NCBI RefSeq assembly: GCF_030272615.1
Contig: NC_081406.1
Location: forward strand, 189,499,391-189,563,390
Origin: Cryptomeria japonica
Taxonomy: Eukaryota; Streptophyta; Pinopsida; Cupressales; Cupressaceae
Direction of reading: 5' to 3'
DNA: 64,000 bases
The notes beneath the pieces are model-generated. The model was not told the origin of the DNA and searched no databases. It worked only from the letters and a program-made list of their open reading frames with translations. Below are positions 46,931 through 57,160 of the stretch, piece by piece. The position numbers and the translations under genes were made by a program. The stretch's first letter is position 1. Each line of letters starts with the position of its first letter.

Positions 46931-49900
46931 ATGATGCATTCATTTCATAGATGTGATAATGGGTTAGCTTCCCTTGTTTCAATTTTTCCTTCTCCTAAAG
47001 AACCTCCCCCCATCTATAACAACATTTTAGTGCCTAAAAGATTTGCTACCAATCCCTTTGAGACTCTCCCATTCTCTAAGGATGAAGACTTTAAGAGTGA
47101 TCTTGACAATTCTCCTAAAATGTGCCCTTCCTATTTAGCTATTCTAGAGGAAGAGAATGATATCATAAACACCTTTCTTAATGTTACTTCATCTTCCCTA
47201 CATGATGCCTCTCTAAGTGAAAAGGTATTGATGGACATTGACTTATTTTCTCCTAAATTTGGTCCTTCCAATGGGGGCATGTTAGTGCAGCAAGAGGTTA
47301 TGAACACTTCTTTCAAAGATCTCCTTCCTAAGCATGAATCTTTGGAGAAATATGTTCATGTTCCTCCTAAAAAACACTCCCTTCATGAGGATCCTTTTGT
47401 GCAAGAAGATGACATTATCCCTACATTTCCTAGTGATGGCATTTCCTTTTCCAACAAAATTCCCACTAGAGATGATGAATTAATGATAAATGTTTACCCT
47501 TCTCCTAAAGTTTGTCTTACCCATAAGCATCCCTTAGAGAAAGAAGATGAAATAATAAGCAATTTCCTTAATTCTCTCTCCCCTAAAGATCATATTGAAC
47601 ATATTTTGAGGAAAGAGGACGATTTTAACACATCTATTGATGCTCTCCCTCCTAAGGATGAGGAATTAATAAACAATGTTATCTCCTCTCCCAAAATTGA
47701 CAATACTTCAAACATTCCTTTCAACAACCTCACTATTTGGGATGAACCATTAGAAGAAGGTGTAGACTATTCTATACCCCATGAGAGAACCCTAGCCAAA
47801 GGGGATGAAATCAAGATTGAAAACTCCCTTGATATTTTCTCACCTTCCTTGAATCTCAATTATTCTCCCTCTCCTCAACTTGGTTCTACTCATAAGGAAA
47901 CCCTAGTTCAAGGCAAGAGTGAGACTTTAGAGAGAAATGTTGATCCTTCTCCTAGAGAGTTTATTCCCCATGTAGATCCTTTGATGATAGAGGATGATAT
48001 GACCTTTCCTAGTATTACTCTTCCTACTAGAACATCAATGCCTACCCCTTGTCTCTCTCCTAAAATTGATTTAATCCATGATGAGATTTTAGTGCAAGAG
48101 AAGACTATCAACAATTCTTCCAACACTTTTGTTCATTCCCCTAAACCATCCTCAATCAATTTGATACATGTGAATGAAACACCTAACAAACCTCTCTTCA
48201 CTGTCCAAGGTGCCTATCCTTCTCAAAATTCTCAACCTTTAAATAAGCCTATCTTAGTGGTCCAAGGTGGTTATGCTAATGATTCTTTTTGCACTCCTAA
48301 GAAACCTATTATTACTGTGCAAGGAGGTTATTCTACTAAGAGCCCTTATGAGTATGCTAAGCAATTAACTAGAGAGAGTTATCATGCGGTTGCTCATACC
48401 TATAACACAAGAAACAATAGGCAACCTAATCCTCCTCCAATTATCCCGACTTCACTTCCTCCTTCCCAACCTATTCTTCCTCAAGCTCCTCGTATTTCAC
48501 AAATTCTTAGTAAGGACTATGATCTTATTGAACAACTTAAAACTACTCCGGCTAAAATTTCTATTTGGGATTTAGTTCAAACTTCTTCCGCTCATCATGG
48601 AATGTTACAAGATGCCTTGAAAGATTTGAATGTTCCTCCACCTAATACATCTAGTAATATAGTGTCTTTGGTTAACTCTATGATGAATCCTAAAGCTCAA
48701 ATTGTGTTTACTCAAGATGAGTTGCCTACTAGTGAAATTCAACATCAAAATGATCCCTTGATGATTGTGGTTATCATAAATGACACTGCTATAAGACGAA
48801 CACTGGTAGATAATGGTTCTGGCCTTAATGTGTGTAGCATTAATCTATTGCATAAGATGAATGTGGATACATCCCTTATTGAGCCTGACTCTCGTCCCAT
48901 TCGAGGCTTTGATAATGTGGCTAAGTCTTCATTAGGTATTATCACCTTACCCATCACAGTGGGACCTGTTACTTTGCCTACTCCTATCCATGTTATGTCG
49001 GGAAATCTAACATACAACTTGTTATTAGGGAGACCTTGGATTCACAGTATGCAAGCTGTCCCCTCTACATTGCATAGACAAGTTAAATTTATTTATAATA
49101 ATAAGACATATACCTTGATAGGTGATACTAATTTTCAAGCTTGTTTGCAAACATCTACTTCCAAAGGGAGTTCTTCTAAGCCTTCCTCTTCTAGTGATGA
49201 CTCGTTAAACAAGATACCTATGGATGAATCATCACCCTCTGATAATCAAAATTCTTTGGAAGAGTCTAAAGTTCCTGAAGAAGATTCTTCTCAACTTGAA
49301 TCTACACATGAAAAGGCTTTTGATCCTGAGAAGGTTCTCGCAGAAGATGATTGGGGATCTCTTGATTTTAATCCCACCTTTGTAGGTGAGTATAGGGTTC
49401 CTCCTAGAGAGCTTAAAGTTAAAAAGGAGGAAGAAACTAGAGATCAATCAGTCTTACCTGAACCTATGAACAATAATTTTGTGGCCGCTTCTCAAACTTC
49501 TTCTCCTCACACCTCTAATTCTGAAGAATTTGATTCTTTGTCTTATGAAAAACCACCTTTTCTTTCTGAAATGGCTAATCGTTATGGTCGTGGTTTTCAC
49601 ATTCTGGCTAAGAGTGGCTATAGTGGAAATGGTTGTGGCACAAATGAACAAGGAATTAAAGTTCCTTTAGAACATAACATGGATGAATATTCATTTGGAC
49701 TTGGATATAATCTTTCTAAGCCCACCAAAGCATCTAAAAGACCATCTCTCAATGTGAATGCTATATTTAGTAGTGATGATGATCTCACTTCAACCAAATC
49801 ATCTTCTACTTCTATCAACTCTCATTCCCCTCATAAGGAAATCTTGGCGATGAACAAATCTCTTTATGACTCCCCTCAAATTTCTAAATCCACTTATGAA

Positions 49901-50101
49901 TATTTATCTCCTATTCATCATAAAGTCCTTTCCTCTAGGGATAAGGCTCTAATAAATTACACTCATCTTTCTTCTAAGATTTCTCGTAACTTTCCTTCTT
50001 CAATTTTTATCACTTTATACATGTTTTTGATCTCACTTATAGTTGAGCATTCAACATGTCATATTCAAATACCTCATTCAATCTATCATGTCTTTAAATA
50101 A
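46931..50101 (+). CDS. Gypsy D polyprotein: repeat region, aspartic protease, G-patch (1056 aa)
   Basis: An intact 1056-codon ORF starting with two ATGs 330 bp after the primer site. Residues 1-420 are a degenerate repeat of about 40 residues (SPK...H...L..EDDII..FL). Residues about 424-470 have three VQG(A/G)Y units. AYNTR-type basic and Pro-rich sequence follows, then ILSKDYDLIEQLKTTPAKIS, the block usually before protease in Tat elements. Retropepsin: LVDNGSGLNVC with catalytic Asp at 627, closing with LLLGRPWIHSMQAVPSTLH. After an acidic Ser-rich linker, a G-patch-like segment at about 881-925 (MANRYGRGFHILAKSGYSGN, GTNEQGIKVPL, FGLGY). No classical gag domain or zinc knuckle was recognised. 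Probably a cytoplasmic structural/processing protein. A hydrophobic C-terminus (FITLYMFLISLIV) is present. Confidence 0.85.
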   Translation: MMHSFHRCDNGLASLVSIFPSPKEPPPIYNNILVPKRFATNPFETLPFSKDEDFKSDLDNSPKMCPSYLAILEEENDIINTFLNVTSSSLHDASLSEKVLMDIDLFSPKFGPSNGGMLVQQEVMNTSFKDLLPKHESLEKYVHVPPKKHSLHEDPFVQEDDIIPTFPSDGISFSNKIPTRDDELMINVYPSPKVCLTHKHPLEKEDEIISNFLNSLSPKDHIEHILRKEDDFNTSIDALPPKDEELINNVISSPKIDNTSNIPFNNLTIWDEPLEEGVDYSIPHERTLAKGDEIKIENSLDIFSPSLNLNYSPSPQLGSTHKETLVQGKSETLERNVDPSPREFIPHVDPLMIEDDMTFPSITLPTRTSMPTPCLSPKIDLIHDEILVQEKTINNSSNTFVHSPKPSSINLIHVNETPNKPLFTVQGAYPSQNSQPLNKPILVVQGGYANDSFCTPKKPIITVQGGYSTKSPYEYAKQLTRESYHAVAHTYNTRNNRQPNPPPIIPTSLPPSQPILPQAPRISQILSKDYDLIEQLKTTPAKISIWDLVQTSSAHHGMLQDALKDLNVPPPNTSSNIVSLVNSMMNPKAQIVFTQDELPTSEIQHQNDPLMIVVIINDTAIRRTLVDNGSGLNVCSINLLHKMNVDTSLIEPDSRPIRGFDNVAKSSLGIITLPITVGPVTLPTPIHVMSGNLTYNLLLGRPWIHSMQAVPSTLHRQVKFIYNNKTYTLIGDTNFQACLQTSTSKGSSSKPSSSSDDSLNKIPMDESSPSDNQNSLEESKVPEEDSSQLESTHEKAFDPEKVLAEDDWGSLDFNPTFVGEYRVPPRELKVKKEEETRDQSVLPEPMNNNFVAASQTSSPHTSNSEEFDSLSYEKPPFLSEMANRYGRGFHILAKSGYSGNGCGTNEQGIKVPLEHNMDEYSFGLGYNLSKPTKASKRPSLNVNAIFSSDDDLTSTKSSSTSINSHSPHKEILAMNKSLYDSPQISKSTYEYLSPIHHKVLSSRDKALINYTHLSSKISRNFPSSIFITLYMFLISLIVEHSTCHIQIPHSIYHVFK

Positions 50102-51920
50102 CATTAATGGCTATTATGTTGCTCATCATTATGTGACATTGGTAGCTCATTTACTGGGGGCTCATTGTCATTCATGATGGTACAATTTAAGTGCAATCAT
50201 ATTTTTGAAGCAACATAATAGCCTAATTTTTCTATTTTATCTCTTGTTCCTATGGGGTAATAGTGTGGAAATACTGATCATCTTTGCTTTAGAATTCTCT
50301 TTTCCTAGATATGGGGGAAGATGTGTATTCTCTTTCTTATCCTACCCACTTCTTGTGAGGAGCATTTTACATACACTAATGTCTTACTTGCATGAACTCA
50401 TGTGAGTATGTAGTACATTTTGCTTATGTCTAAATCTCTCCCTAGAAGATTGTGTAAGTCCTTCTCATTGTCCTTATCCTTGGGAAACAATGATCTTTCC
50501 TTATTTTTATCTAAGGATCCACTTTTTCCTATTTCGTGGATGGTGTGAACTTTATTACTTGATGTTATTCCTTGTATGCATTTGTTGTTGTTTGTTCAAG
50601 GATTCTCCCTTACAAGAGGTGTAAGTCCTTCACTACAACCTCTTTTGCACTTGGTAAAATACATCCATAATGAATTCATTGTCCCAATTGGGTTAAAAAA
50701 AGCGTCATCCTTCATTAAGAATCACTTTCACTTCGCAAAAGAAGGAAGTATTGCATTCTTATTCTCTTCTTTGTCTTATTCTAGAAGATGTTATATTTGT
50801 CTAACACAATTCCTCTTGAGGATAGGTGACTTTTGTACAAAGATCTCTTCTCCTCTAAGGATCTCCTTTACACATACTACAAGATATCCCTTTTTCAACT
50901 ATCTTATCCTTGCTTAAAGAGTGCAAAACTCTCTTGCTTGGATCTATGACATTGTTGCATTTTTGGGGTATCTTCTTTGGTGATGAAGGTAGGTATCCTT
51001 GTTCTACTTTGCTTATGATATAAACATTACACTTTTTGAGCAATGGGTCATTCTCGGAACCAGAGCACAGACTCTTAGAGCGAGATGTCTCCATTTTTCT
51101 TTTATGCAAGGTGATTATTCTCGGAACCAGAGCACAGACTCTTAGAGCGAGATGTCACGCTTTTGTACTATACATATACAGGTTGTAGCATACTCAGGCA
51201 TAGACTCCTATGAGGTGCTTCTAACCTCCCTTACACACACATGCACGAGGTTGAGTGGAACTAGTGGCATAAGGCTAGACTTTCTCACTCTCCTCCCTTA
51301 CATGGATCACCTAGACAGACTCTAGGGGCTAGTTTTCCATGTCCTTTTTTCCATGGATCACCTAGACAAGATCTAGGGGTGAGAAGTCCATGTTTTCTCT
51401 CTCACTATTCTTCTCATGGATCACCAATGTGTGTATTCATTCTTTTTTCCTTTCATTTCTTCTCTTTGAATTTTGTTTCCATTTACATCCTTCATCTTGT
51501 GTTAGAGAACTCTCAAATCCTCACACTCTTTGTTGTGTTGGAATTGAGATTTAGTCCTCTTTCTTACCAAATGATTCTCCATTAGTTTTTGATCTCATAT
51601 CAAATCTTCTTGTGAGCATTTGTCATCAATATTCTTTAACAATTCGAAGTGGTAAACATGATACCCTATTTCAACTCACTAAAATTAGCAAGCCGAAACA
51701 GGGGGGAACATATAGCTACCCTCGAATTTTCATCACCTTCCTTAGTAAGCATTAGGTGATTTTGTGATCTAACGTGTGTTTTGTAGGGTGTGGTTCCTAA
51801 CTGTGTACTGCAGATACCGATGGGGGCTTCGTCCGACAACTTATGGATATATCCTTTTTCAAATAATGTTTACTTTTCTGTACTTTAGCTTGCATATGCA
51901 CGTAGTGTTCATATGACCGC
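50102..51920 (+). other. Non-coding 3' region of Gypsy D
   Basis: No RT, RNase H or integrase on either strand. Two exact 40 bp copies of ATTCTCGGAACCAGAGCACA...GAGATGTC lie at 51050-51089 and 51117-51156. CATGGATCACCTAGAC occurs twice, near 51302 and 51353. Short ORFs have no family features. Confidence 0.7.
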
Positions 51921-51936
51921 TAAAGTGGGGGCTAAA
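51921..51936 (+). other. Polypurine tract of Gypsy D
   Basis: AAAGTGGGGGCTAAA just before the 3' LTR. Confidence 0.7.
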
Positions 51937-53573
51937 TGTAGTGTCGTAAATTGTACGCACTTGCTAGGGTGGTACAATTTCACACCTAGTTTAGCACCCG
52001 CCTTGGCGCAGTTTGCATTTTGCATTGCATTTCCCCTTTAGCACTTAATTGATTAAATTAATTAGGTCTAGGGTTCTATTTTATCATCTCCCATATCATA
52101 AAGTTGGGCCCTTTTCATTAAAGTGTGCCCCTTTCATTTTATTCTTCTAATACATCATTTAATCAAAAACCCTAATTAGGTCCTATTTTGAACTTGGGGG
52201 CTTGATTTCAGGGGTCAAAACATCTCGAAATCAGCTGTAACTTCGGGATTCTCTCTAAAATCATCATATCCGACGACCCTGAAAATTTGGTGAAAAGTTG
52301 TCGGGACCATGGCGCTCGGAGTGCACATGGTCCCGGACATTTTTCTCGAAATTTTAGGAGCACGATCCAATCATAAAATAAAGCTTAACCCCAAGAAATT
52401 GGCGGGAGATTCAATCTCTAGGTCGGCCAAAAGTTGAAATTAAGACCTAGGGTTTCATATATAAGAGCTCTTTTTCTTCATTTGAGAGGAAGAGGGGGAA
52501 TTTTGGTTTCAAGGAACTTCTATGTAGCGAAAGAGCAGATCTTTGAAGACTTCAACAACATTCAACATCCATCCATCAAGCATTCATCAATTTCATTCAT
52601 CTATTTAGGGCTTGGAAGACATTGAAGAACAATAGGAGATTACCGACTGAAGATTGGCTTGTACCCCTCCCTTAGGGTTGGGTATGATTTCATGTTGTTT
52701 TCATGTCTTTGCACAAGCCTCATTATATCACTTGTATTCATGCTTTAGATCTCTTTACATCTTGATTTGGAGCATTTACATTATCATTTGCAAGCAATTA
52801 GGGTTTACTTTCTAGGTTGCTCTAGTTTGCTTACTTGCATTTTAGGATCTTGCACACACACAAGGTCTGCACACACATTACTTTTACAATACAACTTGGC
52901 TATTCGTGGAGGTGGAAATCACCAAAGCGGGGGTTTGACTAAGGCAAAACCCTATATAGCCGCCCACCATACCTTTTTAGATATAAGTGCAGGTTTCGGG
53001 ATTCGGACGACGCCGCAAGTTGCAGATCCGAAAGAAGCAGACTGAGACAGAACTTCACACCAAATTGCAGAGAAAAAGACCAGGACAGGGGTGTGGGGTG
53101 CCCTGGTCCTACCAGGACAGGGGCACTGGGTGCCTTGGTCCTTCTGTCAGACAGCAATTTTCAGCATTTTTGACAGCGTTTCAGGTTGCAAAAACAGCAG
53201 TTTCAGGAGCAGAATCAGGACAGTGGCGCCCGCGCCCCCGTCCTGAACATTTTCACTCAGATTTTAACACCGGGTACACATTTACATTCTTGTCTTGTCC
53301 TTGTGTTTATAGCTTTCTATTATTTAAGTTCAATTCTGCAATCTTGTTATTAGTTTATACTTGCACTTTGGGGTTAGGGATTGAACTTGCATCATTTTAT
53401 TTTTCAATTACAACAAAGGAATAGAAATCCTAATAGGTAGCCCGTGGCTCTCTCTTCCACAAAAAAGAAGTAGCCAATTGTGTGATACCTCTAGGATCTT
53501 TCGTATTCCACAAATGTGTGATTGAAAGTGAGATTAGGGCATGTTTGCTTAGTGTCACTTTTTCTCCCACACA
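51937..53573 (+). repeat. 3' LTR of Gypsy D
   Basis: 1637 bp, TGTAGTGTCG to CCCACACA. Hairpin at 52304-52333, TATA box at 52458-52465, two copies of the GGTCC repeat at 53085-53150. Confidence 0.92.
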
Positions 53574-53578
53574 ACACC

Positions 53579-54556
53579 ATTTAATTGAAATAAATGATTT
53601 TATTTTAATTGAAAATCCCAAAATTACCCCTACTTGCATTCTCCTAGAAAATCCACTTGCATGCCTAAATCTCTTCTAGATTCTTCTAACTCCTTCTAAT
53701 TAGCCTAATCCATCCCCTAAATATTGTCACATTCCTAAGCAACTTGGACTCACTTCTCAAAGCCCTCAAAGTCTTTGAAAGGTATTTAAGGTTTTATGTC
53801 TTCAAATGGTTAACCTCTAAAGTCTTCCAAACCATTAAAGGCTCTTATATAACCATTTATGGTTAACTCACCTTTTACCTTTGGTTAGAGACTTTCCTCT
53901 AACTTAACCATCCTTTTGACTCATGGGTCTCTTCAAAGCATTTATTTCTTTGACTAAGGTAACCATCATGTCCCCTCAAGAATTTAATGCTCCTTATCTC
54001 TCCTTTCAAGCCTCCTCATGGTGACACTTGTCAACATGGGATTGGGTTGAAAGTCTCACATGGATTGAATATCTTTTAATCCTAACCCTTGTTAAGATTG
54101 CTCAATCTTAACCCTTCATTTCCCAATTTCTTCTATAAATAGAACCCTTCTCCTCAAGCAAAGAAGGAAGCATTAGAGTATTGTTGCTATACTGGTATTA
54201 GTATAGAGATTTTTCATAGCATCACTATCTACACTTGCATAGCATTTGCTTATCATTTTCAACCATCTTGAATCTCCATATGGCATCCATGGCTAGTGCT
54301 AAAAGCTGAGAGCTATACTCATGTGGAACTTGGAGAGGAGAGGAACAAGGGAGGAGAAACTATGAGCATCTTGATTAGCATTCGAAGGAGTATAGTTTAT
54401 CTATTCTATGTTTGTATGCTTTCTATTTCATGCTTAATATCTCTCTTGATATGCCTATTTAGGATAATCTTTTGTTGCTAACACTAACGTTTGTTTCTTG
54501 TGCTCTTGTGTGTGTTGCCATCAAACAGATTTTCTAATCCTTTTTGTAGAGCATCA
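53579..54556 (+). repeat. 5' LTR of Gypsy C, second part
   Basis: Continues ATTTAATTGAAATAAATG after Gypsy D's right acacc and ends GTAGAGCATCA before the primer-like site. TATA box at 54134-54142. Matches the direct 3' LTR copy (61813-62500) from about 53872. Confidence 0.8.
54134..54142 (+). promoter_or_regulatory. TATA box in Gypsy C LTR
   Basis: TATAAATAG followed by AACCCTTCTCC. The same box is at 62079-62087 in the 3' copy. Confidence 0.6.
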
Positions 54557-54558
54557 TT

Positions 54559-54576
54559 TGGTGAACTCGGCATGAA
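54559..54576 (+). other. Putative primer-binding site of Gypsy C
   Basis: TGGTGAACTCGGCATGAA 2 bp after the LTR, the same type as in Gypsy B and D. Confidence 0.5.
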
Positions 54577-57160
54577 TCCAACACAAGATTTCTCTACAAA
54601 ACTACTAAATTTTTTGTTTGAATTGCCACACAGGTTGCGCTTTAGTGTTTTCATGTTAAATAGTGCTTCTTTGTTTACATAGAGTGGCACTATTGTAACA
54701 GAGAGTTGTAATTTTTTTTATTGTAACCAAAAATCAAAACCTAGGCTTGTAGAAGCCCACCAATACCTCATTTTTTTAATTTTTTGGACTAACTGTTTAT
54801 TTGTTTATGCAGAATTGGAGGAGTTAGATTAGAAAGCATTGAATTCTTTCTTTCACTTTGTTTTCAAAGTTGGATTAAAACAAATTCATTGTCTCTTTTG
54901 GCTTAAAAATTGAACCTCACATTTTTCATTTTGGATCATAAAAAGAATCACATCTTTAGTTTTGGTTTGTAAAAAGAACCCCACTTGCAAATTAAAAAGA
55001 ACCACAAACTTCAAAGTTTATTTGCAAGTTAGCAACAATCTTTATTTTGGTGTTTAAAATCAACAACACAACTTTCATTTCTTGCATCAACTTAAGGAAA
55101 TTCACAATCAACATTTCGTTTTGGGGCCAACTAATAATAACAAGCCATTTTTATTTTTTTCTTCAAACTTCAAAAGCGATTTTACTTCAAGCAAAAACAT
55201 GTTTTTCAATTCAGTTGACTAGGATTCCAAGTTCCTAGTTTACAACACATTTTGCCTTTGAAAGTTAAAAAGAACACCATGATTGTTGGAGCAACATCTC
55301 CAAATAGTTAGATCACATTGCAATGAAAATCAGTTAAAAAGAACAAATGCTTTTCGTGATTGGCAAACTTGTGCAAAGTTTGTCGAGTGGTCCTACTTCT
55401 AACACACACTATCCTCTCCCTTGGATTTCGTGGTCCTAGGTGCAAGAGAAAAGTGTTAGTAACACTCATATTTTATATTTTTAAGAGAGGCCTGCCAAGA
55501 GACACATCACTCTTGGGAACGACCTCGTGCAGCAAATCCTTCGAGCCACTATAGAAATCAGGTGAGAGCGAAAGTTGTAGCCTTAGATATAGTTGTTCCT
55601 ACAGTGTAACTTGCCGAAAGGACAAATGGGCCCCACCACAAGTTACAAGGCTCTTAAGTGAGTCACTGCAGAATGAACTTATGTCCAAAAACATCAAAAA
55701 TTACAAAACTCCTTTAAGTAGTATCCCACCCATTCTATTTATTGAGGATATTTGTGATAAATTCAGTGCAAGAGCATAGAAGGTTTTGCTCCCAAGATAC
55801 TCACCATACATATTTCCTTGAGTAGAAACATAGCTTTTTGAAAGCTTACGTGTAGCCCAATAAAAGTGGTGACTCCCCCATCATAGGGATCATCTATTTG
55901 TTATGCTCACGCAAGACTTAGTATATCACATCCTTACTTGTCACGGTGGGATTCATAAGGTATGTAGTACCAAAGTCGAAGAAATATCAAGATGTGGGCT
56001 GAAATTACCGAAACTGGCCATTTGACCTTAGGGATAAAGAGTGTTTGAAGTGTTTTCATTTTTGAGTCAAGACCAGTGCAAATTGAGCCGACTTCAGGCT
56101 TTGGAAAACACCTAAAATAAATTTAAAGGAAAGGGTCATAAAAGTCCAAGGATTGGGTTGATCTAGACCCACACCTATTTGTGCCTTTTGAGGCAAAATT
56201 ATTGTGTTTGTGTGCTTGCTTTGTTTTCTTGTTAAAGAAAAATCAAAAATTCAATTCTACAACAAGTATTCATCCAACACAAACATTTTTGAAAAACCAA
56301 AAGATCAAAAACAAAGAGCAAAAGAAAAGTATCAAATTATATGACCATTCTTCACATCTTGAGAAAGAAGAATCTTCATCAACACATCAACTTGAAGAGA
56401 AGGCCATTAAGCTCAAAGACTTTAATCAAAAGGAGGAAATTCTTCTATCTTAATAGACAAATCTTTGTCTCTCATAGAGCCTTCTTATATCACATGCATC
56501 TTTATCTTCAAGGGAAATCAAACGAATTTGATCAAGAGTCATTAAACCGCAGAGCTTTTATGCAATATCGAGCTCTGTGTTATCACAAAAACAAAGGAGG
56601 CAAAATCAATCCTGATTTCTTTCCTGACATTTGTATCACATATAACGTAGCTCGGGAAGAACCACCAACCCCCGAGAGGGAAGAAGAAGAGTTTTCTCCT
56701 TATGTAACATGAAGCTTTTATTGAAGTTCAATTTTCATCCATTATCATATTCAAATATCATCAATCCATTCCAACTCGCAAAGCATCAAGAGGTTTTTGT
56801 CCTAAGTTCTATTTTCAAAATTGCTTGAATCAAACACAAACACATCACTTTTTAGAGTGTCTCTACATCTAGGATAAACTCATCCTAAGAGGCATTTCTA
56901 TGCAGACTAAAACTAGTCTATGAGTGCATCCTCTCATTACTAGGTAGTTGAGTCTGTAACACATCTCAGATCTCTCTAAACCTTATCACATCAAACTTTG
57001 TCAAAACAAACACAACAAGCAATTCAAATAAGAACTTTGGTAACATCTACCTTTAGTGCTAGGGATCCATATGCAAAGAATTTCACCAAACATAAATCTT
57101 TCATTCCATCAAATACTCATTGTCATTTTCACCCAACTTCAACAAAAACTTATAAAGAAA
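54577..57160 (+). other. Long 5' leader of Gypsy C
   Basis: About 2.6 kb before gag. Mostly non-coding: A/T-rich with repeated AAAAAGAAC phrases (54950-55360). A 123-codon ORF at 56341-56712 is listed separately. Confidence 0.5.
56341..56712 (+). CDS. Small ORF upstream of gag in Gypsy C, unknown function
   Basis: 123 codons with no stop, in a decayed element. The last 80 residues look protein-like: RAFLYHMHLYLQGK, then RRAFMQYRALCYHKNKGGK (a possible internal repeat of RAF-Y-H), NPDFFPDICITYNVARE and an acidic tail. It lies in the leader, where Ogre-type Tat elements are known to have an extra ORF1; whether it is related cannot be told here. It could also be chance. Confidence 0.3.
   Translation: MTILHILRKKNLHQHINLKRRPLSSKTLIKRRKFFYLNRQIFVSHRAFLYHMHLYLQGKSNEFDQESLNRRAFMQYRALCYHKNKGGKINPDFFPDICITYNVAREEPPTPEREEEEFSPYVT

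Larger units (their letters stand above)
44930..53573 (+). mobile_element. Gypsy D: young Gypsy element with one intact gag/protease-type ORF, no pol
   Basis: LTRs of 1667 and 1637 bp (TGTAG(C/T)GTCG to CACACA), nearly identical, a primer-like site, a polypurine tract and a perfect acacc duplication (44925-44929, 53574-53578). Only one gene is present. It is the youngest insertion in the window by nesting and by LTR similarity. It has no RT or integrase, so it must use enzymes of another element. Confidence 0.92.
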
